Positions 29,397 through 37,576 of a stretch of DNA of 56,534 nucleotides are shown here, piece after piece. The stretch lies in NCBI GenBank assembly GCA_910587465.1, contig CAJUMS010000009.1, positions 1-56,534 on the forward strand. Direction: 5' to 3'. Every line of letters begins with the position of its first letter. Position 1 is the stretch's first letter. The stretch is from an uncultured Oscillospiraceae bacterium (GTDB lineage Bacteria; Bacillota; Clostridia; Oscillospirales; Ruminococcaceae). The position numbers and the translations under genes were made by a program. The notes under the pieces were generated by a model that saw only the letters and a program-made list of their open reading frames with translations, was not told the DNA's origin and did no database searches.

Positions 29397-30182
29397 ATGA
29401 ATATAAAAAATTTAACGTCGGGCAGTCGTATGGAAACGGCTCGTCTGGGATATTTTTCGGTGATAGAGTACGGCGCAGACAAGAGCGTTTCCGCTTTTAA
29501 CGCTCAGGCACAGTACTTTATGTCGAAAATGGGCGTTCGCAAAAGACAAGTGGTAATCGAGCTTAACGGGCAGAATACCGCAGTTATACAGGCGGGCGCT
29601 ATGCAGTGGATGGCAGGTCATGTTGAGGTCACAACGGGCGTTAAAGATGTCGGAGACCTTGTGGGAAAGATGTTCCGCGGAGCTGTGACAAAGGAGTCCG
29701 CGATCAAACCCGAGTACAAGGGCAACGGAATATTGGCGCTTGAGCCTACATATAAGTACATTCTGTTAAAAAACGTAGCGGAGTGGGGAAGCGGTATCGT
29801 TATTGAGGACGGAATGTTCCTCGCTTGCGACGGTACTGTAAATCAGTCGGTCACAGCACGGAAGAATGTGTCATCGGCAGTTCTCGGCGGCGAGGGGTTA
29901 TTCAATCTCTGCCTTTCGGGAAACGGCATTGCGGCGCTTGAAAGCAATGTTCCGGAGTCGGAGCTAATCGAGATTGAGCTGCAAAACGACGAGCTAAAGG
30001 TAGACGGACCGTATGCGGTATGCTGGTCGGCGAGTCTGTCGTTCACGGTGGAACGTACTACAAAGACGCTTATAGGCTCCGCGGCGAGCGGAGAAGGTCT
30101 CGTTAACGTATACCGCGGCACGGGCAAGGTGCTGCTCGCTCCCGTGACCGATACAAGATCGTTTGCGGCGGCTACAAATTGA
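29397..30182 (+). CDS. AIM24 family protein (first of pair)
   Basis: The product has 261 residues. It shows repeated beta-strand units with Gly-rich turns typical of the AIM24/TIGR00266 beta-solenoid-like fold: IQAGAMQWMAGHVEVTTGVKDVG, then GKMFRGAVTKES, then LGGEGLFNLCLSGNGIAALES, then FTVERTTKTLIGSAASGEGLVNVYRGTGKVLLAP. The family takes its name from a yeast mitochondrial protein; bacterial roles are not established. No signal peptide or membrane segment is seen. It is followed 48 bp later by a shorter relative, so the two may form a heteromer. It lacks the C-terminal trailing helix of longer family members. Confidence 0.85.
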   Translation: MNIKNLTSGSRMETARLGYFSVIEYGADKSVSAFNAQAQYFMSKMGVRKRQVVIELNGQNTAVIQAGAMQWMAGHVEVTTGVKDVGDLVGKMFRGAVTKESAIKPEYKGNGILALEPTYKYILLKNVAEWGSGIVIEDGMFLACDGTVNQSVTARKNVSSAVLGGEGLFNLCLSGNGIAALESNVPESELIEIELQNDELKVDGPYAVCWSASLSFTVERTTKTLIGSAASGEGLVNVYRGTGKVLLAPVTDTRSFAAATN

Positions 30183-30230
30183 GTTGATAATTACGGCGGT
30201 ATGACCGTCGAAAAATAAAGGAGTAAAATT

Positions 30231-30902
30231 ATGAGATACGAAATTAAAGGCGAACCGATGCCCGTTGCTTTGGTTTATCTGGAGGGCGGAGAAAGCGTAA
30301 TGTGCCAGAAGGGTGCAATGTCGTGGATGACGCCGAATATGAAAATGGCGACGGGTACGGGCGGCATAGGCAAGGCGTTCAGCAAGATGTTTTCTGGAGA
30401 GTCCATGTTCCAGAATACATATACCGCGGAGGGCGGTCCGGGTATGATCGCGTTTGCGTCGAGTGTTCCTGGTTCAATCATTCCGTTTGATATCGGTCAG
30501 GGTGATATGATCGTTCAAAAGGGAGGCTATCTGGCTTCCGAACCTTCCGTTGAATTCTCTGTTGCGTTCCAGAAAAAGCTTGGCGCGGGCTTCTTCGGCG
30601 GCGAAGGCTTTATTATGCAGCGTCTGCACGGAAAGGGCATAGCGCTTGTCGAGATTGACGGCTATGTCGTTGAGTACGATCTCCAGGCGGGTCAGCAGAT
30701 GCTTATCGACACGGGCTACCTCGCGGCAATGACGGGTACCTGCACTATGGATATCCAGACCGTAAAGGGCGTGGGCAACGTTCTTTTCGGCGGCGAGGGC
30801 TTGTTCAACACGGTCGTAACGGGTCCCGGCAAGATCTATTTGCAGACAATGCCGATAAGCCAGCTCGCGGGCGCGGTAGCCTCTGTTATCCCGAGAAGCT
30901 GA
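30231..30902 (+). CDS. AIM24 family protein (second of pair)
   Basis: The product has 223 residues with AAGGAG before the ATG. It has the canonical TIGR00266 pattern: MRYEIKGEPMPVALVYLEGGESV, then QKGAMSWMTPNMKMATG, then FSKMFSGESMFQNTYTAE, then GGEGFIMQRLHGKGIALVEIDG, then GGEGLFNTVVTGPGKIYLQTMP. The match to the family is stronger than for the first gene. It is cytosolic by sequence. A terminator-like hairpin follows at 30924-30951. The pair is probably cotranscribed from the consensus promoter at 29332-29360. Confidence 0.92.
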   Translation: MRYEIKGEPMPVALVYLEGGESVMCQKGAMSWMTPNMKMATGTGGIGKAFSKMFSGESMFQNTYTAEGGPGMIAFASSVPGSIIPFDIGQGDMIVQKGGYLASEPSVEFSVAFQKKLGAGFFGGEGFIMQRLHGKGIALVEIDGYVVEYDLQAGQQMLIDTGYLAAMTGTCTMDIQTVKGVGNVLFGGEGLFNTVVTGPGKIYLQTMPISQLAGAVASVIPRS

Positions 30903-30923
30903 TCTTTTCCAAAACAATAAATA

Positions 30924-30951
30924 TTGTGCGGCTGCAACCTGCGCCGCACAA
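30924..30951 (+). terminator. Hairpin after AIM24 genes (weak terminator)
   Basis: TTGTGCGGC (30924-30932) pairs with GCCGCACAA (30943-30951). A T-run comes only after 11 nt (CTCTTTTTT), so termination may be partial. Confidence 0.55.
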
Positions 30952-30989
30952 AATATTATACTCTTTTTTATAAAATCGGTAAAATCTAC

Positions 30990-31018
30990 TTGCAATTTGG
31001 AGAAAAAGGTGGTATAAT
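30990..31018 (+). promoter_or_regulatory. Promoter for glycogen synthase gene
   Basis: TTGCAA (30990-30995), 17 bp, TATAAT (31013-31018), with GTGG just before the -10. The leader of about 115 nt contains a hairpin, GGGAGAAT with ATTCTCTCC, about 40 nt before the start codon. Confidence 0.75.
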
Positions 31019-31139
31019 TAAATCAATGTTACAGGCTTGTCTTTCAGGCGGTGTAACGGCGCGGAGAATTTTGACAATGCGGGAGAATGTCTGCGGATTC
31101 TCTCCACAGCATTTCATTTACAATAGGAGGTCGGAAACA

Positions 31140-32561
31140 ATGAGAATTTTGTATGCGGCAAGCGAGGCGCTCCCCTTTGCGGCAAGCGGCGGACTTGCAG
31201 ACGTAGCGGGCTCTCTGCCCAAGGCTCTGGTTCAGGCGGGACATGACGCGCGTGTTGTTATGCCGTATTATGTCAACACAATCAAGCCCGAGCAGAAGGA
31301 AAAGATGCATTTTATCACCAACTTCACTGTGCCCGTGGGCTGGAGAAGTCAGTATTGCGGCGTTTTTTCTCAGGAGGTAAACGGCGTTACTTATTACTTC
31401 CTCGACAACGAGTACTACTTTAAGCGCGACGGCGGTCTGTACGGATACTACGACGACGCGGAGAGATACGTATTTTTCAGCCGCGCTGTGCTGGAGATGC
31501 TCCGTCATATCGACTTCCATCCGCAGATCATCAACTCCAACGACTGGCAGTGCGCTCTTATCCCCGTTTATCATCACCTGTTCTACAAGAAAGAGTGGGG
31601 CTTTGGCGATATCAAGAACGTGTTTACCATTCACAATATAGGTTATCAGGGACAGTACGGTCTCGATCTCGTAAAGGATATCGTCGGTATTCCTCCGCAC
31701 AACGTAAATATTATTGAGTACGACAAGGACGTCAATTTTATGAAGGGTGCTATCGAGGTTGCCGACAAGGTGACTACCGTTTCGCCGACCTACGCAACGG
31801 AAATTCTCGATCCGTGGTTCTCTCACGGTCTTGACAGAATTCTGCGTAATAAGCAGTACAAGACTTGCGGCTTTTTGAACGGTATTGACGTCGATTTGTA
31901 CAATCCCGAGACCGACAATACTATCGCGGCAAAGTTTTCTGCTAAGAGCCATAAGGGCAAGGCAGCGTGCAAGGCGGCTATCTTTGAGGAATTCGGCATG
32001 CCGCAGTACGATATTCCGTGTATCGCGATGATCTCCCGATTTGCCGATCACAAGGGCTTTGATTTGGTGAAGTATGTATTCGACGAAATAATTGCTACCG
32101 ATGTTCAGGTGTTTATCCTCGGCTCGGGCGAGCGTCAGTACGAGGACTTTTTCCAGGAAATGCACTGGCGTTATCCCGATAAGGTTGGTTTTTACCGCGG
32201 CTACAATCCGCAGCTTGCGAAGAGACTTTATGCGGGCGCGGATATATTCCTTATGCCGTCCAAGAGCGAGCCCTGCGGTCTTGCGCAGATGATCGCGGCG
32301 AGATACGGAACCATTCCTGTTGTACGTGCTACGGGCGGTCTTAAGGACAGCATTATCGACGCGGGCGATAACGGAATTGGTTTCACGTTCCAGAGCTACA
32401 ATGCTCACGATATGCTGACGGCTATCAGACGCGCTAAGCAGTATTACGACAACCGTTCCGAGTGGTCGAAGATGGTGACCCGTGCAATGAAGACCGACTT
32501 CAGCTGGGCAAGCTCGGCTAAGCTGTATATTGGCTTGTACAAGGAGCTTTGCGGCGAGTAA
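31140..32561 (+). CDS. glgA: Glycogen (starch) synthase
   Basis: The product has 473 residues from ATG 31140 with AGGAGG upstream; the frame upstream is spurious. It is a GT5/GT-B enzyme that adds glucose from ADP-glucose to alpha-1,4-glucan. The N-terminal lobe starts MRILYAASEALPFAASGGLADVAGSLP, a variant of the KxGGLGDV motif in which Lys is replaced by Ala-Ser and Gly by Ala. The C-terminal lobe has ISRFADHKGFDLV, then FLMPSKSEPCGLAQMIAARYGTIPVVRATGGLKDSI with the catalytic Glu. It is a single gene; branching enzyme and ADP-glucose pyrophosphorylase are not in the window. Family call is firm. Confidence 0.93.
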   Translation: MRILYAASEALPFAASGGLADVAGSLPKALVQAGHDARVVMPYYVNTIKPEQKEKMHFITNFTVPVGWRSQYCGVFSQEVNGVTYYFLDNEYYFKRDGGLYGYYDDAERYVFFSRAVLEMLRHIDFHPQIINSNDWQCALIPVYHHLFYKKEWGFGDIKNVFTIHNIGYQGQYGLDLVKDIVGIPPHNVNIIEYDKDVNFMKGAIEVADKVTTVSPTYATEILDPWFSHGLDRILRNKQYKTCGFLNGIDVDLYNPETDNTIAAKFSAKSHKGKAACKAAIFEEFGMPQYDIPCIAMISRFADHKGFDLVKYVFDEIIATDVQVFILGSGERQYEDFFQEMHWRYPDKVGFYRGYNPQLAKRLYAGADIFLMPSKSEPCGLAQMIAARYGTIPVVRATGGLKDSIIDAGDNGIGFTFQSYNAHDMLTAIRRAKQYYDNRSEWSKMVTRAMKTDFSWASSAKLYIGLYKELCGE

Positions 32562-32587
32562 GTGTGACCTACGAGTAAAAGATGTTT

Positions 32588-32629
32588 AAATGCGGCAGAA
32601 CGGGGCGGAGGCTTTGGTTTGCCGCATTT
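32588..32629 (+). terminator. Terminator-like hairpin after glgA
   Basis: AAATGCGGCA (32588-32597) pairs with TGCCGCATTT (32620-32629), loop of 22 nt; the 3' arm runs into TTTTC. It lies 26 bp after the glgA stop. Confidence 0.55.
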
Positions 32630-32719
32630 TCGACAGTTGAAAGGCTTACCGGTTTGCTTTAGCTTCCGAAAGTCAATAAGACAATGGTTTTCAAAAATAG
32701 ATCATAAATGGAGGTTATT

Positions 32720-33154
32720 ATGAAAAAATGTCTTAAAATATCTTTGGTATACGCTATCGCGGCGCTTGCGGGCGGCGTATTCTACCGCGAGTTCACGAAG
32801 TTCAACGATTATATGGGGGCAACGTCGCTTGGCAAGGTACATACGCACCTGTTTATGCTGGGAATGGCCGTTTTCCTGATAGCGGCACTGTTCGCAAAGG
32901 ATATTGACCTGAACGGTCAAAAGACGTTCAAGGCGTTTATGGTGGTGTACAATATCGGAGTGCCGCTCGCGGCGGTGATGATGGCGGTGCGCGGAGTAAC
33001 GCAGATACTCGGCACGGCGCTGTCCAAGGGCGCGGACGCGTCGATCTCGGGCATTGCGGGGATAGGTCATATCCTCACGGGCGTTGGCATCATACTGTTT
33101 CTTGTTACACTGCTTAAATGCGCAAATCTGCGCAAAGTGTCTAATAAAAATTAA
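32720..33154 (+). CDS. DUF2871 family membrane protein
   Basis: The product has 144 residues from ATG 32720 (GGAGG upstream). It has four hydrophobic helices with conserved DUF2871 features: SLVYAIAALAGGVFYREFTKFNDY, then KVHTHLFMLGMAVFLIAALF, then VYNIGVPLAAVMMAVRGVTQILG, and SGIAGIGHILTGVGIILFL. The histidines in HTHL and GHIL within helices resemble haem or metal ligands of quinol-oxidase-like proteins, but this is only suggestive. Function is unknown. A terminator-like hairpin follows. Confidence 0.85.
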   Translation: MKKCLKISLVYAIAALAGGVFYREFTKFNDYMGATSLGKVHTHLFMLGMAVFLIAALFAKDIDLNGQKTFKAFMVVYNIGVPLAAVMMAVRGVTQILGTALSKGADASISGIAGIGHILTGVGIILFLVTLLKCANLRKVSNKN

Positions 33155-33158
33155 CGTG

Positions 33159-33188
33159 TTTCCCGTGCTGCTGGCGCGGGAATAATTT
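33159..33188 (+). terminator. Terminator after DUF2871 gene
   Basis: TTCCCG and CGGGAA (33160-33165 / 33177-33182) close a hairpin extended inside by G-C pairs, followed by TAATTTTT. Confidence 0.6.
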
Positions 33189-33198
33189 TTCGCGGTAC

Positions 33199-33227
33199 TT
33201 GAAAATATACCAGTAATGTGGTATAAT
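33199..33227 (+). promoter_or_regulatory. Upstream promoter P1 of the hom operon
   Basis: TTGAAA (33199-33204), 17 bp, TATAAT (33222-33227), preceded by GTGG like P2 and the glgA promoter. Confidence 0.65.
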
Positions 33228-33300
33228 ATAGAAAATGTCTGAGGGGAACTTTGTGCTATACGGACTTTTGGTGATGTATATAATATTTGACAAAAAATAC

Positions 33301-33329
33301 TTGCAATTTTGGCAATATTGTGGTATAAT
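33301..33329 (+). promoter_or_regulatory. Downstream promoter P2 of the hom operon
   Basis: TTGCAA (33301-33306), 17 bp, TATAAT (33324-33329), 42 bp before the hom start codon. The -35 and the GTGG before the -10 match the glgA promoter. Confidence 0.8.
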
Positions 33330-33370
33330 AAATAAGATATATATAAATCAAAGGGAAAGGATGTTAAATT

Positions 33371-34612
33371 ATGGCAAAAATAGCCGTTCTGGGCTATGGC
33401 GTGGTAGGCTCGGGAACTGTCGAGGTCTTCTATAAAAATAGGGAAAACCTCGAGAAGAAAGCAGGCGAGCCGCTTGATATTAAATATATTCTGGATGTGA
33501 GGGATTTCCCCGACAGTCCGTATGCGGATAAGTTCGTCAAGGATTTTAACGTTATTCTGAACGATACCGAGGTGAGCGTTATCGCCGAGGTCATCGGCGG
33601 TCTGAAGTTCTCCTATGGGTATGTTAAATCCGCTCTGGAGGCGGGGAAGAGCGTTGTTACTTCAAATAAGGAGCTTGTCGCGGCCAAGGGCGCAGAGCTG
33701 CTGACTATCGCAAAGGATAAGAACGTGAACTTCTTTTTCGAGGCGAGCGTTGGCGGCGGTATCCCGATAATCAAGCCCATTCATGCTTGTCTTGAGGCAA
33801 ACGAGATCGACGAGATAGCGGGTATACTCAACGGTACGACGAACTTCATTTTAACTAAGATGATACGTGACGGTATGGATTTCGAGGAGGCTCTCAAGAT
33901 AGCGCAAGAGCTGGGTTATGCGGAGCACGACCCCACCGCCGACGTTGAGGGTATCGACGCTTGCAGAAAGATCTGCATACTGGCGTCGCTTGCATTCGGA
34001 AAGCATGTTTACCCCGATAATGTACACACCGAGGGCATTACTAATGTAACGCTAGAGGACGTTGAATACATGGACAGCTTTGATGCGAAGATCAAGCTTA
34101 TCGGCTGCGCTCGCCGCGAGGAAGGGAACGAGATTTCGATTGGCGTTTTCCCCGCGGTCATCAAGGACGAGAGTCAGCTCGCGGGAGTAAACGACGTATT
34201 CAATGCGATACTGGTGCGCGGTGACGCTACGGGCGATGTTGTGTTCTACGGCAAGGGCGCGGGCAAACTGCCTACGGCGAGCGCGGTCGTTTCCGATATC
34301 GTCTCGGCTGTTAAGCATTCCGACACCTCGCGTTCGCTTACATGGGTCGATAGCGAGCAGTCGTTTATCCGTCCGTTTGACAGGTTCACCTGCGCGAACT
34401 ACATCAGGCTCTTTGCCGATAATGTCGAGGTCACAAAGGCGGTTATCAAGGCGCTTTTCGGTAATGTTGAATATCTGTCCTCCAAGAAACAGCCAGAAAA
34501 CGAGCTTGCGTTTATCACGGGAGTAATGTCCGAAAAGGACACTTTGAACGCTTGTGAAAAGGTGTCCGACGGAGCGAAGATACTGGGAAGAATAAGGGTT
34601 TTGGACTATTGA
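33371..34612 (+). CDS. hom: Homoserine dehydrogenase
   Basis: This 413-residue enzyme reduces aspartate semialdehyde to homoserine, the branch point to threonine and methionine. It has an N-terminal Rossmann motif, AVLGYGVVGSGTVE. The catalytic region has GILNGTTNFILTKM and the GYAEHDPTADVEGIDACRK signature. A C-terminal ACT-like domain, from about residue 340 (YIRLFADNVEVTKAVIKALFG), suggests feedback control by threonine. AAAGGATG before the ATG supports the start. It opens a long housekeeping run transcribed from two tandem promoters; thrB and thrC are not in the window. Confidence 0.95.
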   Translation: MAKIAVLGYGVVGSGTVEVFYKNRENLEKKAGEPLDIKYILDVRDFPDSPYADKFVKDFNVILNDTEVSVIAEVIGGLKFSYGYVKSALEAGKSVVTSNKELVAAKGAELLTIAKDKNVNFFFEASVGGGIPIIKPIHACLEANEIDEIAGILNGTTNFILTKMIRDGMDFEEALKIAQELGYAEHDPTADVEGIDACRKICILASLAFGKHVYPDNVHTEGITNVTLEDVEYMDSFDAKIKLIGCARREEGNEISIGVFPAVIKDESQLAGVNDVFNAILVRGDATGDVVFYGKGAGKLPTASAVVSDIVSAVKHSDTSRSLTWVDSEQSFIRPFDRFTCANYIRLFADNVEVTKAVIKALFGNVEYLSSKKQPENELAFITGVMSEKDTLNACEKVSDGAKILGRIRVLDY

Positions 34613-34631
34613 TCTCGGGGGAGGTAATGTG

Positions 34632-35357
34632 ATGAGTGATGTTAGAACGCCAAAGTATAAGCGGGTGTTGCTGAAGCTGAGCGGCGAGGCGCTTGCGGGC
34701 GACAGAGAAATGGGACTGGATATGCCCACTGTCGAGAATATCTGCCGCAGTATCAAGAAAACGGCAGACGCGGGAGCGCAGATAGGCATAGTTGTCGGCG
34801 GCGGCAACTTCTGGCGCGGCAGAAGCGCCAACAGTGCCGACAGAGCACGCGCAGACCATATCGGTATGCTTGCGACAACGATGAACGCGCTAGCGGTCGC
34901 GGACGTTCTGGAGGGGCTGGGCTGTACGGTCCGCGTTCAGACAGCGATTACCATGCAGCAGGTCGCCGAACCGTTTATTCTTGGCAAGGCGCTCAGGCAT
35001 TTTGAAAAGGGCAGAATCGTCATTTTCGGCTGCGGCACGGGCAATCCGTTCTTTTCAACGGACAGCGCGGCGGCATTAAGAGCCGCGGAACTTAAAGCCG
35101 ACGTTATTTTGAAAGCGACAATGGTCGACGGAATTTACGACAAAGACCCCAAAAAGTTCCACGACGCGGTAAAGTATGACGTCATCACTCATCACGAGGT
35201 ACTGGTAAAAAGATTACAGGTCATGGACAGTGCAGCTGCCGCGATCTGTACCGAAAACAATATACCGATCATAGTGTTTGATCTCAGCCGGCCTGATAAT
35301 ATATACGACGCTGTAATGGGCGAGAGCATAGGCACTTTGGTCACAAAGCATAAGTAA
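34632..35357 (+). CDS. pyrH: UMP kinase
   Basis: The 241-residue amino-acid-kinase-fold enzyme converts UMP to UDP. Motifs are KRVLLKLSGEALAGD at the N-terminus, GIVVGGGNFWRGRSA, and ADVILKATMVDGIYDKDPKK near the nucleotide site. GGGGAGG lies before ATG 34632; a GTG one codon earlier is possible. It is followed by frr, the order found across Bacillota (pyrH-frr-uppS-cdsA). Length and motifs are typical. Confidence 0.96.
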   Translation: MSDVRTPKYKRVLLKLSGEALAGDREMGLDMPTVENICRSIKKTADAGAQIGIVVGGGNFWRGRSANSADRARADHIGMLATTMNALAVADVLEGLGCTVRVQTAITMQQVAEPFILGKALRHFEKGRIVIFGCGTGNPFFSTDSAAALRAAELKADVILKATMVDGIYDKDPKKFHDAVKYDVITHHEVLVKRLQVMDSAAAAICTENNIPIIVFDLSRPDNIYDAVMGESIGTLVTKHK

Positions 35358-35380
35358 TTTGATGCAGATTGGAGAATATT

Positions 35381-35935
35381 ATGAAAGAAGTAATCGATAA
35401 TACCAAGGAAAGAATGGGCAAGTGCATAAACGCCCTTGAGAGCGAGCTTGGCACTATTCGCGCGGGCAGAGCAAATCCCACGGTACTCGACAGGATCACT
35501 GTTGATTATTACGGCACGGCTACCCCTATAAACCAGATGGCTTCCATTTCGGTAGCCGAGGCGAGAATTTTGGTAGTTTCGCCTTATGACGCGTCGCAGT
35601 TAAAGCCTATCGAGAAGGCTATTCAGGCGTCCGATCTCGGTATCAATCCGACAAACGATGGCAGAGTACTGAGAATCGCGTTCCCGCAGCTCACCGAGGA
35701 CAGACGTAAGGAGCTTTGCAAGCAAGTCAGCAAGATCTGCGAGGAAAGCAAGGTTGCTGTTCGCAACGTCCGCCGCGACGGTATTGACAAGATCAAGGCC
35801 AAGAAAAAGGCTAACGAGATCACCGAGGACGACGTTAAGGAAGCAGAGAAGAACATTCAAAAGCTTACCGATAAGTTTATCGAGCAGATAGACAAGATCG
35901 GCGAGGACAAGAACAAGGAAATAATGGCGATCTGA
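35381..35935 (+). CDS. frr: Ribosome recycling factor
   Basis: This 184-residue protein splits post-termination ribosomes together with EF-G. Conserved signatures are ELGTIRAGRANPTVLDRITVDYYG, TPINQMASISVAEARILVV, and NDGRVLRIAFPQLTEDRRKEL. The three-helix bundle tail is rich in Lys/Glu. GGAGAA precedes ATG 35381. The stop TGA overlaps the uppS start (TGATG), so the two are coupled. Nothing unusual is seen. Confidence 0.96.
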   Translation: MKEVIDNTKERMGKCINALESELGTIRAGRANPTVLDRITVDYYGTATPINQMASISVAEARILVVSPYDASQLKPIEKAIQASDLGINPTNDGRVLRIAFPQLTEDRRKELCKQVSKICEESKVAVRNVRRDGIDKIKAKKKANEITEDDVKEAEKNIQKLTDKFIEQIDKIGEDKNKEIMAI

Positions 35936-36633
35936 TGGAGAATATCCCGCAACATATCGGCTTTATTATGGACGGCAACGGGCGTTGGGCGAAAAAACGT
36001 GTAATGCCGCGGAATTTCGGTCACAATCAGGGCGCGGCGGTTTTTAAGAAAACGATAAATTGGTGTCGCGAGCTGGGTGTGAAATGCGCGACGTTTTACG
36101 CGTTTTCTACCGAGAACTGGCGCAGACCTCCCGACGAGATTAAGGGCATAATGGACTTGCTGAGGCGTTACCTCAAGGATATACGCGCCTCGGCGGATGA
36201 GAATATCCGCATTATCATACTCGGCGATATCATGACGTTTGACAAGGATATTCAAGACGAGCTTATCGATATTATGCAGACCTCAAAGAACAACACAGGT
36301 TTTATCGTCGGCATAGCGCTGAATTACGGCGGCAGGGCGGAGATTTGCAACGCCGCGAGAACGCTTGCGGTGAAATGCTCGCAGAAGGAGATAACGCCCG
36401 ACGACATTACCGAGGAGCTTATCGGCGAATATCTGTATACAAGCGAAATGCCGCCGCTTGATCTGGTGATACGTCCGAGCGGGGAGCAGCGCTTGTCGAA
36501 CTTCCTGATTTGGCAGGCGGCATATGCCGAGTTTATCTTTATGGACGTGCTCTGGCCCGATTTTACAAAAAATGATTTGGAATACGCGATACGCGAATAC
36601 GCGGGAAGAAACCGCAGATTTGGCGGAATTTAG
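35935..36633 (+). CDS. uppS: Undecaprenyl diphosphate synthase
   Basis: The 232-residue cis-prenyltransferase makes the C55 lipid carrier for cell-wall synthesis from IPP and FPP. It has the catalytic HIGFIMDGNGRWAKKR motif with Asp, NFGHNQGAAVF, FYAFSTENWRRP, and the C-terminal signature RPSGEQRLSNFLIWQAAYAEF (often RTSGExRLSNFLLWQ; here Pro replaces Thr). It is followed 23 bp later by cdsA. It joins dxr and ispG in this cluster as part of isoprenoid supply. Confidence 0.95.
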   Translation: MENIPQHIGFIMDGNGRWAKKRVMPRNFGHNQGAAVFKKTINWCRELGVKCATFYAFSTENWRRPPDEIKGIMDLLRRYLKDIRASADENIRIIILGDIMTFDKDIQDELIDIMQTSKNNTGFIVGIALNYGGRAEICNAARTLAVKCSQKEITPDDITEELIGEYLYTSEMPPLDLVIRPSGEQRLSNFLIWQAAYAEFIFMDVLWPDFTKNDLEYAIREYAGRNRRFGGI

Positions 36634-36656
36634 TATTCGGTTGGAAAGGCAGTTTT

Positions 36657-37496
36657 ATGCTCAAAAGAATTTTGACCGCGCTTGTCGGTATTGTGGTGGG
36701 TGTGAGCATTCTGTTTATCGACAACAAATGGTTGTATCTGTCGGTGTTGTCGATTTTCGGAGCTATCGGAACATGGGAGATCGTTCACGCTGTAAAGTGT
36801 GAAAATCACAAGGGACTTTGTTGGTTCTGCGTTATCTTTTCGCTTACAGTGCCGTTTTTGTACAATATACCGCTGCTGAATCGTTTTTCTGTACCCGTTT
36901 ATCTTGTGTATGTGCTGATACTGCTTTTGATAATGCTTTTCTGTTACAAAACGGTCAAATTTGAGAATATAGCGACTTGCGGAAGCGCGGCGCTGGTAAT
37001 TCCCGCGGCGCTTAGCTGCATAGTTTATATACGCTATCTCGACCCGACATGGGATTTCTATCCCGGTGTGTTTATGGTTGTTTATCTGCTGTTCTGCGCT
37101 TGGTTCGGCGATTCGGGAGCATACTTTGTCGGCACATTCTTCGGCAAGCACAAGCTTTGTCCCAAGATAAGCCCTAAGAAAACGGTTGAAGGATTTATTG
37201 GCGGTATCGTTACCGTCGGCGTGGTAGTCGCGGTACAGTGTCTTGTATACAATTTGGTACTGCCTACCGATGTCAAGATGAACTACGCGGTGCTTATCCC
37301 CGTGGGAATGGTCGCGTCGGGCATAGGAGTACTGGGTGATTTGTCTGCGTCGGTCATCAAGCGTCAGTATGATGTTAAGGATTTCGGCAACCTCATGCCG
37401 GGACACGGCGGCGTTCTCGACCGTTTTGACAGCGTGCTCTTCGTAGCGCCGTTTCTGTATGTGGTATTCAAGTTCTTATCCCCGATCATGCAATAA
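36657..37496 (+). CDS. cdsA: Phosphatidate cytidylyltransferase
   Basis: This 279-residue integral membrane enzyme makes CDP-diacylglycerol for phospholipid synthesis. About eight transmembrane helices are visible. The C-terminal signature SVIKRQYDVKDFGNLMPGHGGVLDRFDS is the CDS family pattern, with KxxxKDFGxxxPGHGGxxDRxDS. DSGAYFVGTFFGKHKLCPKISPKKTVEGFIGG gives the second conserved block. ATG lies 23 bp after uppS. A small hairpin (37508-37544) separates it from dxr. Confidence 0.94.
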   Translation: MLKRILTALVGIVVGVSILFIDNKWLYLSVLSIFGAIGTWEIVHAVKCENHKGLCWFCVIFSLTVPFLYNIPLLNRFSVPVYLVYVLILLLIMLFCYKTVKFENIATCGSAALVIPAALSCIVYIRYLDPTWDFYPGVFMVVYLLFCAWFGDSGAYFVGTFFGKHKLCPKISPKKTVEGFIGGIVTVGVVVAVQCLVYNLVLPTDVKMNYAVLIPVGMVASGIGVLGDLSASVIKRQYDVKDFGNLMPGHGGVLDRFDSVLFVAPFLYVVFKFLSPIMQ

Positions 37497-37576
37497 AATG
37501 CAATAATGAAAATCCCCATTCAGATGTTAATGAATGGGTGATTTTGTTAATAGCTTACGTGAAATAAGGTTACAAT

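Noticed and set aside
31044..32408. Open frame of 454 codons antisense to glgA
   Set aside because: It is the mirror of a strongly coding gene, has no Shine-Dalgarno and no recognisable protein pattern.
37508..37544. Hairpin between cdsA and dxr as operon terminator
   Set aside because: The stem AAAATC-CCATTCA/TGAATGG-GATTTT is interrupted and followed by only a few T; the genes continue as one functional run, so it may only modulate read-through.
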